A stretch of 6,839 nt of DNA from Aliarcobacter sp. (GTDB lineage Bacteria > Campylobacterota > Campylobacteria > Campylobacterales > Arcobacteraceae), in NCBI GenBank assembly GCA_023268955.1, contig JALRJW010000118.1, positions 1-6,839 of the forward strand. The letters are read 5' to 3'. Below are positions 1-5,999 of this stretch, in pieces. A program made the position numbers and the translations under genes. The notes beneath the pieces are model-generated. The model searched no databases, was not told the DNA's origin, and saw only the letters and a program-made list of their open reading frames with translations. Numbering within the stretch: position 1 is the stretch's first letter; each line of letters opens with the position of its first letter.

Positions 1-516
1 ATTCCTTGTTTGATAGCTTCTTATATAGGAAGTAACATAGTTATGTATTTTAGTGATGAATTAATACAGTTATTGATTTTAATAGCTATTCCAATTGCTA
101 TGATATTTTTATTTAAAAAAAGTAAAGCAATCAAAGAAGAAAATACAGAATTAAACAAAAAAAATATTATCTTAGCAACTTCACCAATAGCTTTTTATGA
201 TGGACTTTTAGGACCTGGAACTGGAACATATATGACTATTTCTATGAAAAAGTTTTTGCATCTTGATTATTTAGTTGCAACAGCTTCAACTAAGCCTTTA
301 AACTTTGCTACAAATATAGGTTCAGTTATCGCTTTTGTAAGTGCTGGACAAGTTTTATGGCCTGTTGCTTTAGCAATGGGGTTTGCAAATGTTGCAGGGT
401 CTTATGTTGGAAGTCACTATGCTATAAAAGGTGGTGAAGGTTTTATAAAAAAAGTTTTGATTGTTGTTTTAGTTTTTATGCTTTTAGCAAATATTGTTAA
501 GTTGATTGTAGAGTAA
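1..516 (+). CDS. TSUP (TauE/SafE, YfcA-like) membrane transporter, 5'-truncated by window edge
   Basis: This is the C-terminal 171 residues of an integral membrane protein of the TSUP family, whose members move sulfite, sulfonates or other small organic anions across the inner membrane. The frame is open from base 1, so the TTG at base 10 is not a credible start and the gene begins outside the window; complete members are about 250 residues. Numbering from the first visible codon, hydrophobic segments lie near 21-38, 55-75, 92-115, 119-138 and 150-168. The family signature of the second repeat is clear: YDGLLGPGTGTY at 66-77, followed by ATASTKPLNFATNIGS at 93-108, which closely resembles the C-terminal half of E. 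coli YfcA. Substrate cannot be read from the sequence. It is convergent with the ureohydrolase gene and ends in a hairpin terminator. The family call is confident; the transported compound is unknown. Confidence 0.88.
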   Translation: MPCLIASYIGSNIVMYFSDELIQLLILIAIPIAMIFLFKKSKAIKEENTELNKKNIILATSPIAFYDGLLGPGTGTYMTISMKKFLHLDYLVATASTKPLNFATNIGSVIAFVSAGQVLWPVALAMGFANVAGSYVGSHYAIKGGEGFIKKVLIVVLVFMLLANIVKLIVE

Positions 517-543
517 AAGGAAAGATTTAATCTTTCCTTTTTT
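515..543. terminator. Bidirectional hairpin terminator between convergent genes
   Basis: An 11-bp stem (515-525 pairing with 531-541, containing GGAAAGA/TCTTTCC) closes a 5-base loop and runs into a T tract at 538-544, a typical Rho-independent terminator for the plus-strand transporter. The first arm begins inside the transporter's TAA stop and the T tract meets the stop codon of the minus-strand ureohydrolase at 543-545. Read on the minus strand, the same stem is followed by TTTT, so it can plausibly stop both transcripts. Confidence 0.8.
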
Positions 544-1604
544 TATTTATACTCAATTTTCCCCTGACTAGCTAATAAAGCTCCACAAAGTTGATATAAA
601 ACTCTAGACCCTACATTAGCATCCCATCCATCTTCGCTGTTTCCAACTTCACATAAGTCAAAACCTATGATTTTTCTTCCACTTTTTACAACCATGAAAA
701 TTAAGTGTTCTAATTCTCCATATCTAAGTCCACCTGGAACAGGTGTTCCTGTATTTGGACAGTTTAGTGGCTCAAGTCCATCTATGTCAATTGATAAATA
801 AACATTATTTGGAAGTTGTTCAATATAAGGAGTAAATACCTCTTCTAAAGATTTTCCACTTGCAAGTTGGGCTTGCATAGCTGTATCATATAAACAAGCA
901 CCTTTGTTTCCATATTTTTTCATTCTGTTTGCTTCTTCAGCACTGTAATCTCTAATTCCAAATTGAACTAAATTTGAAACTTTGTCACACTCTTTCATAA
1001 CATTATAAAAGATTGATGCGTGAGAGTATTTAAAACCTTCATATGCTTTTCTTAAATCATGGTGTGCATCAACATGAAGTATCCCAAACTCTTCATTTTG
1101 AGTGTCACTTAAAGCTTTGATTAAACCTAAAGGACAAGAGTGGTCTCCACCTACAACAGCTGCAAATTTTCCGTTGTTTATTTGAGTAAATGCTTTTTCA
1201 TATACAGATGCATTTAAATCTTTTGATGCATCATTTACAAATTTTAATGCTTTTTTGTTAGTTTCACCATTTTCTAAAGCTTCAATAACTTTTACAGCTT
1301 TTTTTCTAGCTTTATTGCTTAGTTTTAACAGACTTTTATCTGTTTCAAACATAGCGATACCTGCAGTGTATGGCTTAATATAATGATAATTTTCAACATC
1401 TAATTGATGACTTGATGTTCTTATTAAATCAGGTGCTTGTGCTGTTCCTTCTCCAAAAGAAACTGTTGCTTCCCATGGAACTGGTATTAAAACTAAACTT
1501 GCTTCATTTGGGTCTAATCTTCCACCAATAAATCCATCACCTTCTTGTGGAGGTAAACCTAATTCTAAAACTTCTATCTCTTCTTTTAGTGTTCTATATG
1601 ACAT
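543..1604 (-). CDS. Ureohydrolase (arginase/agmatinase family), substrate uncertain
   Basis: A 353-residue cytoplasmic binuclear-Mn hydrolase that splits a guanidino compound into urea and an amine. All expected metal ligands are visible: H155 in GGDHS (152-156), D179, H181 and D183 in DAHHD (179-183), and D273 and D275 in SIDID (271-275). H195 in YSHAS matches the usual active-site histidine and E319 in DLCEVG the conserved C-terminal glutamate; GTPVPGGL at 286-293 is the third family signature. The core is preceded by about 35 extra residues and has a long helical insert at about 90-140, making it longer than the usual 300-320. The residue normally Asp in DxDxxDP is Glu (E278). An agmatinase (speB-like) role is the default, but arginase or guanidine hydrolase activity is not excluded. 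The ATG start has AGGA six bases upstream. Divergent from the glutamate dehydrogenase, which supports a role in nitrogen catabolism. Confidence 0.88.
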   Translation of the reverse strand: MSYRTLKEEIEVLELGLPPQEGDGFIGGRLDPNEASLVLIPVPWEATVSFGEGTAQAPDLIRTSSHQLDVENYHYIKPYTAGIAMFETDKSLLKLSNKARKKAVKVIEALENGETNKKALKFVNDASKDLNASVYEKAFTQINNGKFAAVVGGDHSCPLGLIKALSDTQNEEFGILHVDAHHDLRKAYEGFKYSHASIFYNVMKECDKVSNLVQFGIRDYSAEEANRMKKYGNKGACLYDTAMQAQLASGKSLEEVFTPYIEQLPNNVYLSIDIDGLEPLNCPNTGTPVPGGLRYGELEHLIFMVVKSGRKIIGFDLCEVGNSEDGWDANVGSRVLYQLCGALLASQGKIEYK

Positions 1605-1610
1605 TATAAT

Positions 1611-1614
1611 TCCT
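1611..1614 (-). promoter_or_regulatory. Ribosome binding site of the ureohydrolase gene
   Basis: AGGA on the minus strand, six bases before the ATG at 1604-1602. It supports this start; the reading frame has no better-placed alternative start. Confidence 0.7.
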
Positions 1615-1635
1615 AATTCAACTTTTATTTTAAAT

Positions 1636-1667
1636 GATTGTCGAATTATACAATATTTTAAACAATC
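1636..1667. repeat. Overlapping inverted repeats at the divergent promoter region (possible operator)
   Basis: GATTGT at 1636-1641 pairs with ACAATC at 1662-1667 across 20 bases, and the inner ATTGT (1637-1641) also pairs with ACAAT at 1650-1654 across 8 bases. So one left half-site has two possible right half-sites. The smaller palindrome encloses the putative -10 box of the ureohydrolase gene. That placement fits an operator for a dimeric regulator, but in such AT-rich DNA short palindromes also arise by chance. Confidence 0.35.
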
Positions 1668-1673
1668 TATTAA
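1645..1673 (-). promoter_or_regulatory. Putative sigma-70 promoter of the ureohydrolase gene
   Basis: On the minus strand a perfect TATAAT (-10) occupies 1650-1645 and a weak -35, TTAATA (4 of 6 matches), lies at 1673-1668, separated by 17 bases. This would put transcription start near 1638, giving a leader of about 35 bases. Campylobacterota promoters often lack a good -35, so the -10 is the main evidence. Inverted repeats overlap it (see the repeat at 1636-1667). Confidence 0.5.
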
Positions 1674-1687
1674 TCTTTTAGATGTAA

Positions 1688-1693
1688 TATAAA
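1688..1693 (+). promoter_or_regulatory. Putative -10 box of the glutamate dehydrogenase gene
   Basis: TATAAA (5 of 6 matches to TATAAT) sits 35 bases before the start codon in a strongly A/T stretch; no convincing -35 is visible 17 bases upstream. Only a weak assignment, because similar hexamers (TAATAT at 1685, AATAAT at 1706) are nearby. Confidence 0.3.
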
Positions 1694-1715
1694 AAATTAA
1701 ATGAGAATAATTTTT

Positions 1716-1721
1716 AAGGAG
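1716..1721 (+). promoter_or_regulatory. Strong ribosome binding site of the glutamate dehydrogenase gene
   Basis: AAGGAG, the best Shine-Dalgarno sequence in the window, lies seven bases before the ATG at 1729 and fixes that start. This matters because the protein is much shorter at its N-terminus than the classical 180-kDa enzyme: the strong site argues that the short N-terminus is genuine and not a mis-called start. Confidence 0.85.
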
Positions 1722-1728
1722 TTTAAAA

Positions 1729-4700
1729 ATGGCTACATCGGATATGAATGCTATTTGTTCACAATTATTAACACCAGATGATTTAGCAATTAGTGATGAG
1801 TTATTTAATGAAGTGTTAGAACAAAATGTTGTAACAAAGATATTAGAAAATAAAAATGAAAAATATGTAAAAATTTATTCAAAAGAGCAAATTTTTTTAT
1901 CAAATATTACTCCTATTTTGCATGATATTGGTTTTACAATTAAAGATGAAGTTACCTATAACATAAGTAATAAAAAAGATTTAATTTATATTTCAAGATT
2001 TAATTTATATTTAGTTGATGATAAAAGAATTGAAGTTGCAAAAGATAACATTGAAAATATTATTAATAGATGTCTTAGAGATAAAGAGCTTATTCATTCA
2101 AAGGCTTTTTCTTTAGTTTATGAACAAAATTTTGATTATAAGAAAATTCAATTAATTAGAGCTTTTATCGAGTATTTAGACCAAGCTGTTTTAACTGTAA
2201 ATTCAGCTGCTATTTTAAATACATTTACATCTCACCATGAATTAGCGGCTAGATTTGTGGATTATTTCCTAACTAAATTTGACCCTTCAATTAAATCAGG
2301 AAGAGAAAAAAAACTTGAAGTTTTAGAAGAAAAGATTTTAGAAGATATCAAAAAAGTTCCACAGATTTTAGATGATAAGATTTTAAATTTTACATTACTA
2401 TTTTTAAAATCACTTTTAAGAACAAACTATTTTTTAAACAAAGAGACAATTTCATTCAAAATTGATACAAAGACTTTTGGTAAAGATTTAAAAGGTCTGC
2501 AACCAAACTTAGAGAACTTTATATTCAACAAAGACTTTTACGGAATTCACCTAAGAATGAGCAAGGTTTCAAGGGGTGGTCTTAGATGGTCAGATAGACA
2601 CGATGATTATAGGCAAGAAGTAAAATCATTAATGATTACTCAAGAAGCTAAAAACTCAATTATTATTCCCGATGGTTCAAAGGGTGGATTTGTAATTAAT
2701 AAAGATGCATCATTAGTAACAAAAGAGTATTTTACAGAAGTTTATTCAAATTTCATTGATGGTAACTTAGACCTTGTAGATAATATGGTTGAAAACAAAA
2801 TAGTAAGAGATGAAAATATTGTAGCTTATGATGGTGATGATCCTTATTTTGTAGTTGCTGCAGATAAAGGAACAGCTTCAATGAGTGATATCGCTAATGG
2901 TATTTCAAAGGCAAGAGGATACTGGTTAGCTGATGCATTTGCTAGTGGTGGTTCAAATGGATATGGACATAAAGATTTAGGTATTACAGCTCGTGGTTCT
3001 TTAATGTCTACAAAAAGATTTTTTATTGAAAGTGGAATTGATATTTACAATGATGAGATTTCTGTTGTTGGAATAGGTTCTATGAGTGGAGATGTTTTTG
3101 GAAATGGAATGATTGAATCTGAAAAATTCAAATTAATTGGTGCAATTTCTCACAAAGAAATATTTATTGATCCAAATCCAAATGTTGAAGTAGCTTACAA
3201 TGAAAGAAAAAGATTATTTGAGTCTTCAAATGGAGGTTGGAAAAACTATAATCCTGATTTGATTTCAGAAGGTGGAGGAATTTTTTCAAGAAGTGATAAA
3301 GAGATTATTTTAAGCTCTGAAATGAAAAAAATGCTAGGAACTTCTAAAAAATCTGTTTCAGGTGAAGAACTATGCAAAATGCTTCTTACTTTAGATGTTG
3401 ATTTATTATTTAATGGTGGAGTTGGAACTTACGTAAAAGCAAGCGATGAAAACAATCTTGATTTAGGTGATAAACAAAATGAAGCTGTTAGGGTTGATGC
3501 TTGTGAATTAAGAGCTAAAGTAGTTTGTGAGGGTGGAAATTTAGGGTTTACACAAAAAGCAAGAATTGAATATGCACTAGCAGGTGGAAAAATCAATCAA
3601 GACGCAATTGATAATGCAGCTGGTGTAAATACATCTGACCATGAAGTTAACTTAAAAATTTTACTATATATTTTAGTTGAAAAAGGAGTTTTAACTTTAC
3701 AGCAAGCTAGTGAAACTTTACAATCATTAAGTGAACAAGTTGTGGAAAAAGTTTTAAAGAGTAACTATGATCAAGCTTTAGTTATATCTTTTGATGAAAA
3801 TTTATCTAAAAAACAAATCAACGATTTTATAAGAACAATTGAAGTTTTAGAAAAAAATATTGAAGCATTTAACAGAAAGGATTTCTATATTCCTAAAAAT
3901 GAAAATATCCAAGAAATTACAGATATTCAAGGGGCAATTGTAAGACCTGTTTTATCTTCACTTATTTCATATAGTAAAATTTTGATTAAAAAAGTTTTAC
4001 TTGATTCAACTATGATTGATGAACAGTTCTTTTCTCAATATTTGTTTAGATACTTCCCTAAATCATTTGTTGGAATTTATGAAAGTGAGATTATTCATCA
4101 TCCATTAAAAAGAGAAATCATAGCAACAATGATTGCTGATATTGTAATAAACAATCAAGGTAGTACTTTCGTGTCTGATTATGAAAGATTAGGTGAAGAG
4201 AAATTTTTATTGAAAATTAAATCTTATCTTATTGCAAAACAACTATTTGGTGTTGCAGAAATAAAATCAAAAATCAGATGTCAAGATTATAAAATGGATA
4301 TTGAAAAACAATATTTATTAATTAACAAATTAGAGTATACCTTATATACAACAACTAGATGGATGATAAAGTATCTTAAAAAAACGCAAATTGATCCATC
4401 ACATATTTTAGAGCATAAAGAGGAGTTGTTTTCACTTTTAACTGAAGTTCACAAAGAAAAAGCAAAAGATTTGATTCCTGAAGATGATGAATTTAATCAA
4501 TTCTTTACAGTTATTGATTATTTAAGATTTGCAGTTCCTGCTATAATGGTAAAAGAGGAAACACATCATACATTTAAAGATGTACTTATAATTTTCTATT
4601 CATTAATACATGAATTTAATATTTTAGATATTCTGATTTCACTAAATAAAGTTCAAATTACTTCTAAAAGTGACTTGACTCTTAGAAATCAAGTATTACA

Positions 4701-4917
4701 GTTTGTGGATTTTATTGTGATTTATTACACTAAAAAGATTCTTTATTTCCAAAGAACAAATGAAGAACCAGAAGTTGCTTTTGCAAATTATGTAGCTAAT
4801 GAAAAAGATAAATTCTACAAAGTTAGAGACCATTTAGATAGCTTTATGACAAAAGAAAATAAAGATATAAAAGAGATTGCGATTACAGTTAATCAATTGA
4901 TGGTTTCTTTAATATAA
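1729..4917 (+). CDS. NAD-specific glutamate dehydrogenase, GDH180-type, N-terminally short form
   Basis: A 1062-residue cytoplasmic enzyme expected to convert glutamate and NAD to 2-oxoglutarate, ammonia and NADH, the catabolic direction for this family. Family motifs are very clear: LSNITPILHDIGFTIKDE near 57-74 (end of the regulatory region of larger members), RGGLRWSDR at 282-290, GSKGGFV at 316-322 with the likely active-site lysine K318, VAADKGTASMSDIAN at 376-390, the Rossmann-type GIGSMSGDVFGNGM at 448-461, and EGGNLG at 601-606 followed by NAAGVNTSDHEVN at 629-641. The C-terminal helical region also matches, with RP(V/E)L-type (about 739), YFPKSF (about 775) and REIIATMIADIV (about 795) stretches. 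Classical bacterial GDH180 proteins have about 1600 residues; this one lacks roughly the first 500, where ACT-like regulatory domains lie. The reading frame is intact. Family certain; allosteric behaviour unknown. Equivalent to gdhB of Pseudomonas by family, not proven orthologous. Confidence 0.95.
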   Translation: MATSDMNAICSQLLTPDDLAISDELFNEVLEQNVVTKILENKNEKYVKIYSKEQIFLSNITPILHDIGFTIKDEVTYNISNKKDLIYISRFNLYLVDDKRIEVAKDNIENIINRCLRDKELIHSKAFSLVYEQNFDYKKIQLIRAFIEYLDQAVLTVNSAAILNTFTSHHELAARFVDYFLTKFDPSIKSGREKKLEVLEEKILEDIKKVPQILDDKILNFTLLFLKSLLRTNYFLNKETISFKIDTKTFGKDLKGLQPNLENFIFNKDFYGIHLRMSKVSRGGLRWSDRHDDYRQEVKSLMITQEAKNSIIIPDGSKGGFVINKDASLVTKEYFTEVYSNFIDGNLDLVDNMVENKIVRDENIVAYDGDDPYFVVAADKGTASMSDIANGISKARGYWLADAFASGGSNGYGHKDLGITARGSLMSTKRFFIESGIDIYNDEISVVGIGSMSGDVFGNGMIESEKFKLIGAISHKEIFIDPNPNVEVAYNERKRLFESSNGGWKNYNPDLISEGGGIFSRSDKEIILSSEMKKMLGTSKKSVSGEELCKMLLTLDVDLLFNGGVGTYVKASDENNLDLGDKQNEAVRVDACELRAKVVCEGGNLGFTQKARIEYALAGGKINQDAIDNAAGVNTSDHEVNLKILLYILVEKGVLTLQQASETLQSLSEQVVEKVLKSNYDQALVISFDENLSKKQINDFIRTIEVLEKNIEAFNRKDFYIPKNENIQEITDIQGAIVRPVLSSLISYSKILIKKVLLDSTMIDEQFFSQYLFRYFPKSFVGIYESEIIHHPLKREIIATMIADIVINNQGSTFVSDYERLGEEKFLLKIKSYLIAKQLFGVAEIKSKIRCQDYKMDIEKQYLLINKLEYTLYTTTRWMIKYLKKTQIDPSHILEHKEELFSLLTEVHKEKAKDLIPEDDEFNQFFTVIDYLRFAVPAIMVKEETHHTFKDVLIIFYSLIHEFNILDILISLNKVQITSKSDLTLRNQVLQFVDFIVIYYTKKILYFQRTNEEPEVAFANYVANEKDKFYKVRDHLDSFMTKENKDIKEIAITVNQLMVSLI

Positions 4918-4922
4918 AATCA

Positions 4923-4960
4923 TAATATAAACTTATAATAATATTTATAAGTTTATATTA
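4923..4960. repeat. Perfect 16-bp A/T-rich hairpin after the glutamate dehydrogenase gene
   Basis: Bases 4923-4938 pair perfectly with 4945-4960 around a six-base loop (TAATAT). Only one of the 16 pairs is G-C. It starts six bases after the GDH stop codon. It could be a weak terminator or an RNA 3'-end stabiliser, but it is not followed by a clean T tract, so a standard Rho-independent terminator is not supported. It could alternatively be a regulatory palindrome immediately upstream of the promoter of the small membrane protein gene. Confidence 0.6.
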
Positions 4961-4962
4961 GT

Positions 4963-4968
4963 TATACT
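4963..4968 (+). promoter_or_regulatory. Putative -10 box of the small membrane protein gene
   Basis: TATACT (5 of 6 matches) sits 19 bases before the ATG at 4988, directly after the 16-bp hairpin. There is no recognisable -35, as is common in Campylobacterota. If the hairpin does not terminate the upstream transcript, read-through from the GDH gene is the alternative source of expression. A ribosome binding site, AAGGA, lies at 4977-4981, six bases before the start codon. Confidence 0.35.
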
Positions 4969-4987
4969 TATAAAAAAAGGATTAAAA

Positions 4988-5209
4988 ATGTCTAATTTTC
5001 AAGATAATGAACCAAGTTTAGAAAAAATTGAAGACTACAATGGTAAAGAGTCTCAAAGTAAAAAGAACACTGTTAGATTAGTAATTGTACTTTTATTAGT
5101 ATTTGGAGCAATTTTAGTTTATATTAAAAATGACACTTATGAAAATGCTAAAAAAGAGTATGTTGGTACAAATGATAAGCCTGGTATCACAAATATAAAC
5201 AATAAATAA
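4988..5209 (+). CDS. Small single-pass membrane protein, unknown function
   Basis: A 73-residue protein I do not recognise. The first 28 residues are polar and acidic (EPSLEKIEDYNGKES), followed by a basic patch (KKNTVR, 25-30), one strongly hydrophobic helix at about 29-46 (LVIVLLLVFGAILVYI), and a hydrophilic tail of about 27 residues. The positive charges just before the helix predict a cytoplasmic N-terminus and a periplasmic C-terminus. There is no lipobox, and the helix starts too far in for a typical cleaved signal peptide, so an anchored bitopic protein is more likely. An AAGGA site six bases before the ATG makes it a credible gene despite its size. It sits 70 bases after the GDH gene and 91 bases before the response regulator, on the same strand; a link to either is only positional. 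Confidence 0.75.
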   Translation: MSNFQDNEPSLEKIEDYNGKESQSKKNTVRLVIVLLLVFGAILVYIKNDTYENAKKEYVGTNDKPGITNINNK

Positions 5210-5255
5210 TCTAAAAATATTACTTAGTCATTTAATTTTAAAGTTCTTATTGATA

Positions 5256-5281
5256 CAATTTGTGTTATAAATTTCAAATTG
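5256..5281. repeat. Inverted repeat flanking the response regulator promoter (possible operator)
   Basis: CAATTTG at 5256-5262 and CAAATTG at 5275-5281 form perfect 7-bp arms separated by 12 bases, so matching positions are 19-20 bases apart, about two helical turns. The arms flank the putative -10 box at 5266-5271. This is the placement expected for a repressor or autoregulatory site, although OmpR-family regulators more often bind direct repeats. Function is inferred only. Confidence 0.4.
5263..5271 (+). promoter_or_regulatory. Putative extended -10 promoter of the response regulator gene
   Basis: TGTTATAAA fits an extended -10 (TGn then TATAAA, 5 of 6). No good -35 is present at the right distance: TTGATA at 5250 is only 10 bases upstream. 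Transcription would start near 5278, giving a leader of about 23 bases that contains the ribosome binding site. Confidence 0.45.
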
Positions 5282-5289
5282 AGATAAAA

Positions 5290-5294
5290 AAGGA
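5290..5294 (+). promoter_or_regulatory. Ribosome binding site that fixes a TTG start
   Basis: AAGGA lies six bases before TTG at 5301. An in-frame TGA at 5280-5282 excludes any start further upstream, and the receiver domain begins immediately after the TTG, so this non-ATG codon is the only sensible start of the response regulator. Confidence 0.8.
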
Positions 5295-5300
5295 ACTATT

Positions 5301-5984
5301 TTGAAGAATATAAAAATTCTTTTGATTGAAGATGAACCTCTTATATCTAGGAACTTTTCAACTATTTTAGAAAATTTAGGTTACACGATTGTAGGTATCG
5401 CAGCAACTGCAAAAGAAGCATACGATATCGCATTATGCAACACAATTGATTTGGTAATTTCTGATATTAAAATTGAAGGTAATATAGACGGAATTGAAGC
5501 TAGTAAAGTACTTCAAGGCGTTTATAATGTCCCTGTTATTTTTACTAGTGCCTTTAATGATGATGAGAAAATTAAAAGAGCAGCTAATATTGTTAAGATG
5601 GTTGGGTATTTAGTTAAACCTATCAGAATTGATGAAATTGATACATTAATCAAAATTGCTGTTGAAAGATATAAAATTTTAGACAAGAAAAAACTTGTAA
5701 ATATTAATTCTTATTATAAATATGATTTTGCAAAGAATGTTATCTACAATGATCAAGATAAAGCTGTAATGCTAACAAAAAATGAATCTATTTTGTTGTC
5801 TTTACTTTTAAATAGACAAAACAAAGTTTTAGAGTATGATTTAATAAACGACACTTTTTGGATAAATAGTGAAAATAGCGATTTATCAAGAAGACAATTA
5901 ATTCATAGACTTAAAAGTAAATTACCTCATATTAAAATCCTTTCTGAAAAAGGAAAAGGTATTTATATAAAAGAAGAAGAGTAA
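5301..5984 (+). CDS. OmpR/PhoB-like response regulator, orphan, TTG start
   Basis: A 227-residue DNA-binding response regulator. The N-terminal receiver domain (about 3-122) has the complete phosphorylation site: acidic residues E10, D11 and E12, phospho-acceptor D55 (LVISDIKI), T82-S83 after the fourth strand (VIFTSA), and K106-P107 in GYLVKPI. A short linker leads to a C-terminal domain (about 135-225) that reads as a divergent winged helix of the OmpR type: LTKNESILLSLLL at 158-170, a Trp in DTFW (184-187), the recognition-helix stretch SRRQLIHRLKSKL at 196-208, and a GKGIYI wing (218-223) in place of the usual GRGYRL. It should bind DNA when phosphorylated, but no histidine kinase gene is adjacent, so its signal and targets are unknown. 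The TTG start is supported by AAGGA and an in-frame upstream stop. It ends in a hairpin shared with the convergent globin gene. Confidence 0.9.
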   Translation: MKNIKILLIEDEPLISRNFSTILENLGYTIVGIAATAKEAYDIALCNTIDLVISDIKIEGNIDGIEASKVLQGVYNVPVIFTSAFNDDEKIKRAANIVKMVGYLVKPIRIDEIDTLIKIAVERYKILDKKKLVNINSYYKYDFAKNVIYNDQDKAVMLTKNESILLSLLLNRQNKVLEYDLINDTFWINSENSDLSRRQLIHRLKSKLPHIKILSEKGKGIYIKEEE

Positions 5985-5999
5985 AAACTCTTCTTTTTT
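5974..5999. terminator. Bidirectional hairpin terminator between response regulator and globin genes
   Basis: A 9-bp stem, AAGAAGAGT at 5974-5982 with ACTCTTCTT at 5987-5995, closes an AAAA loop and is followed by T residues up to 5999. The regulator's TAA stop (5982-5984) lies in the loop edge, and the globin's stop codon (5998-6000, minus strand) overlaps the T tract. It can be extended by a G-T and two A-T pairs. On the minus strand the stem is followed by CTTCTTTTAT, a weaker tract. Confidence 0.78.

Noticed and set aside
10..12. TTG as the start codon of the transporter
   Set aside because: The frame is open to base 1, there is no ribosome binding site visible, and the protein would lack half of the TSUP fold; the gene is simply cut by the window edge.
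4923..4960. Classical Rho-independent terminator for the GDH gene
   Set aside because: The stem is almost all A/T and is followed by AGTTATACTT, not a T run, so it is listed as a repeat.
5250..5255. TTGATA as a -35 box for the response regulator gene
   Set aside because: It is only 10 bases from the TATAAA at 5266, far short of the usual 16-18; an extended -10 without a -35 explains the site better.
5210..5300. Possible small RNA or extra small gene between the membrane protein and regulator genes
   Set aside because: Only 91 bases, with no ribosome-binding-site-supported frame and no stable hairpin; promoter elements and the inverted repeat account for it.
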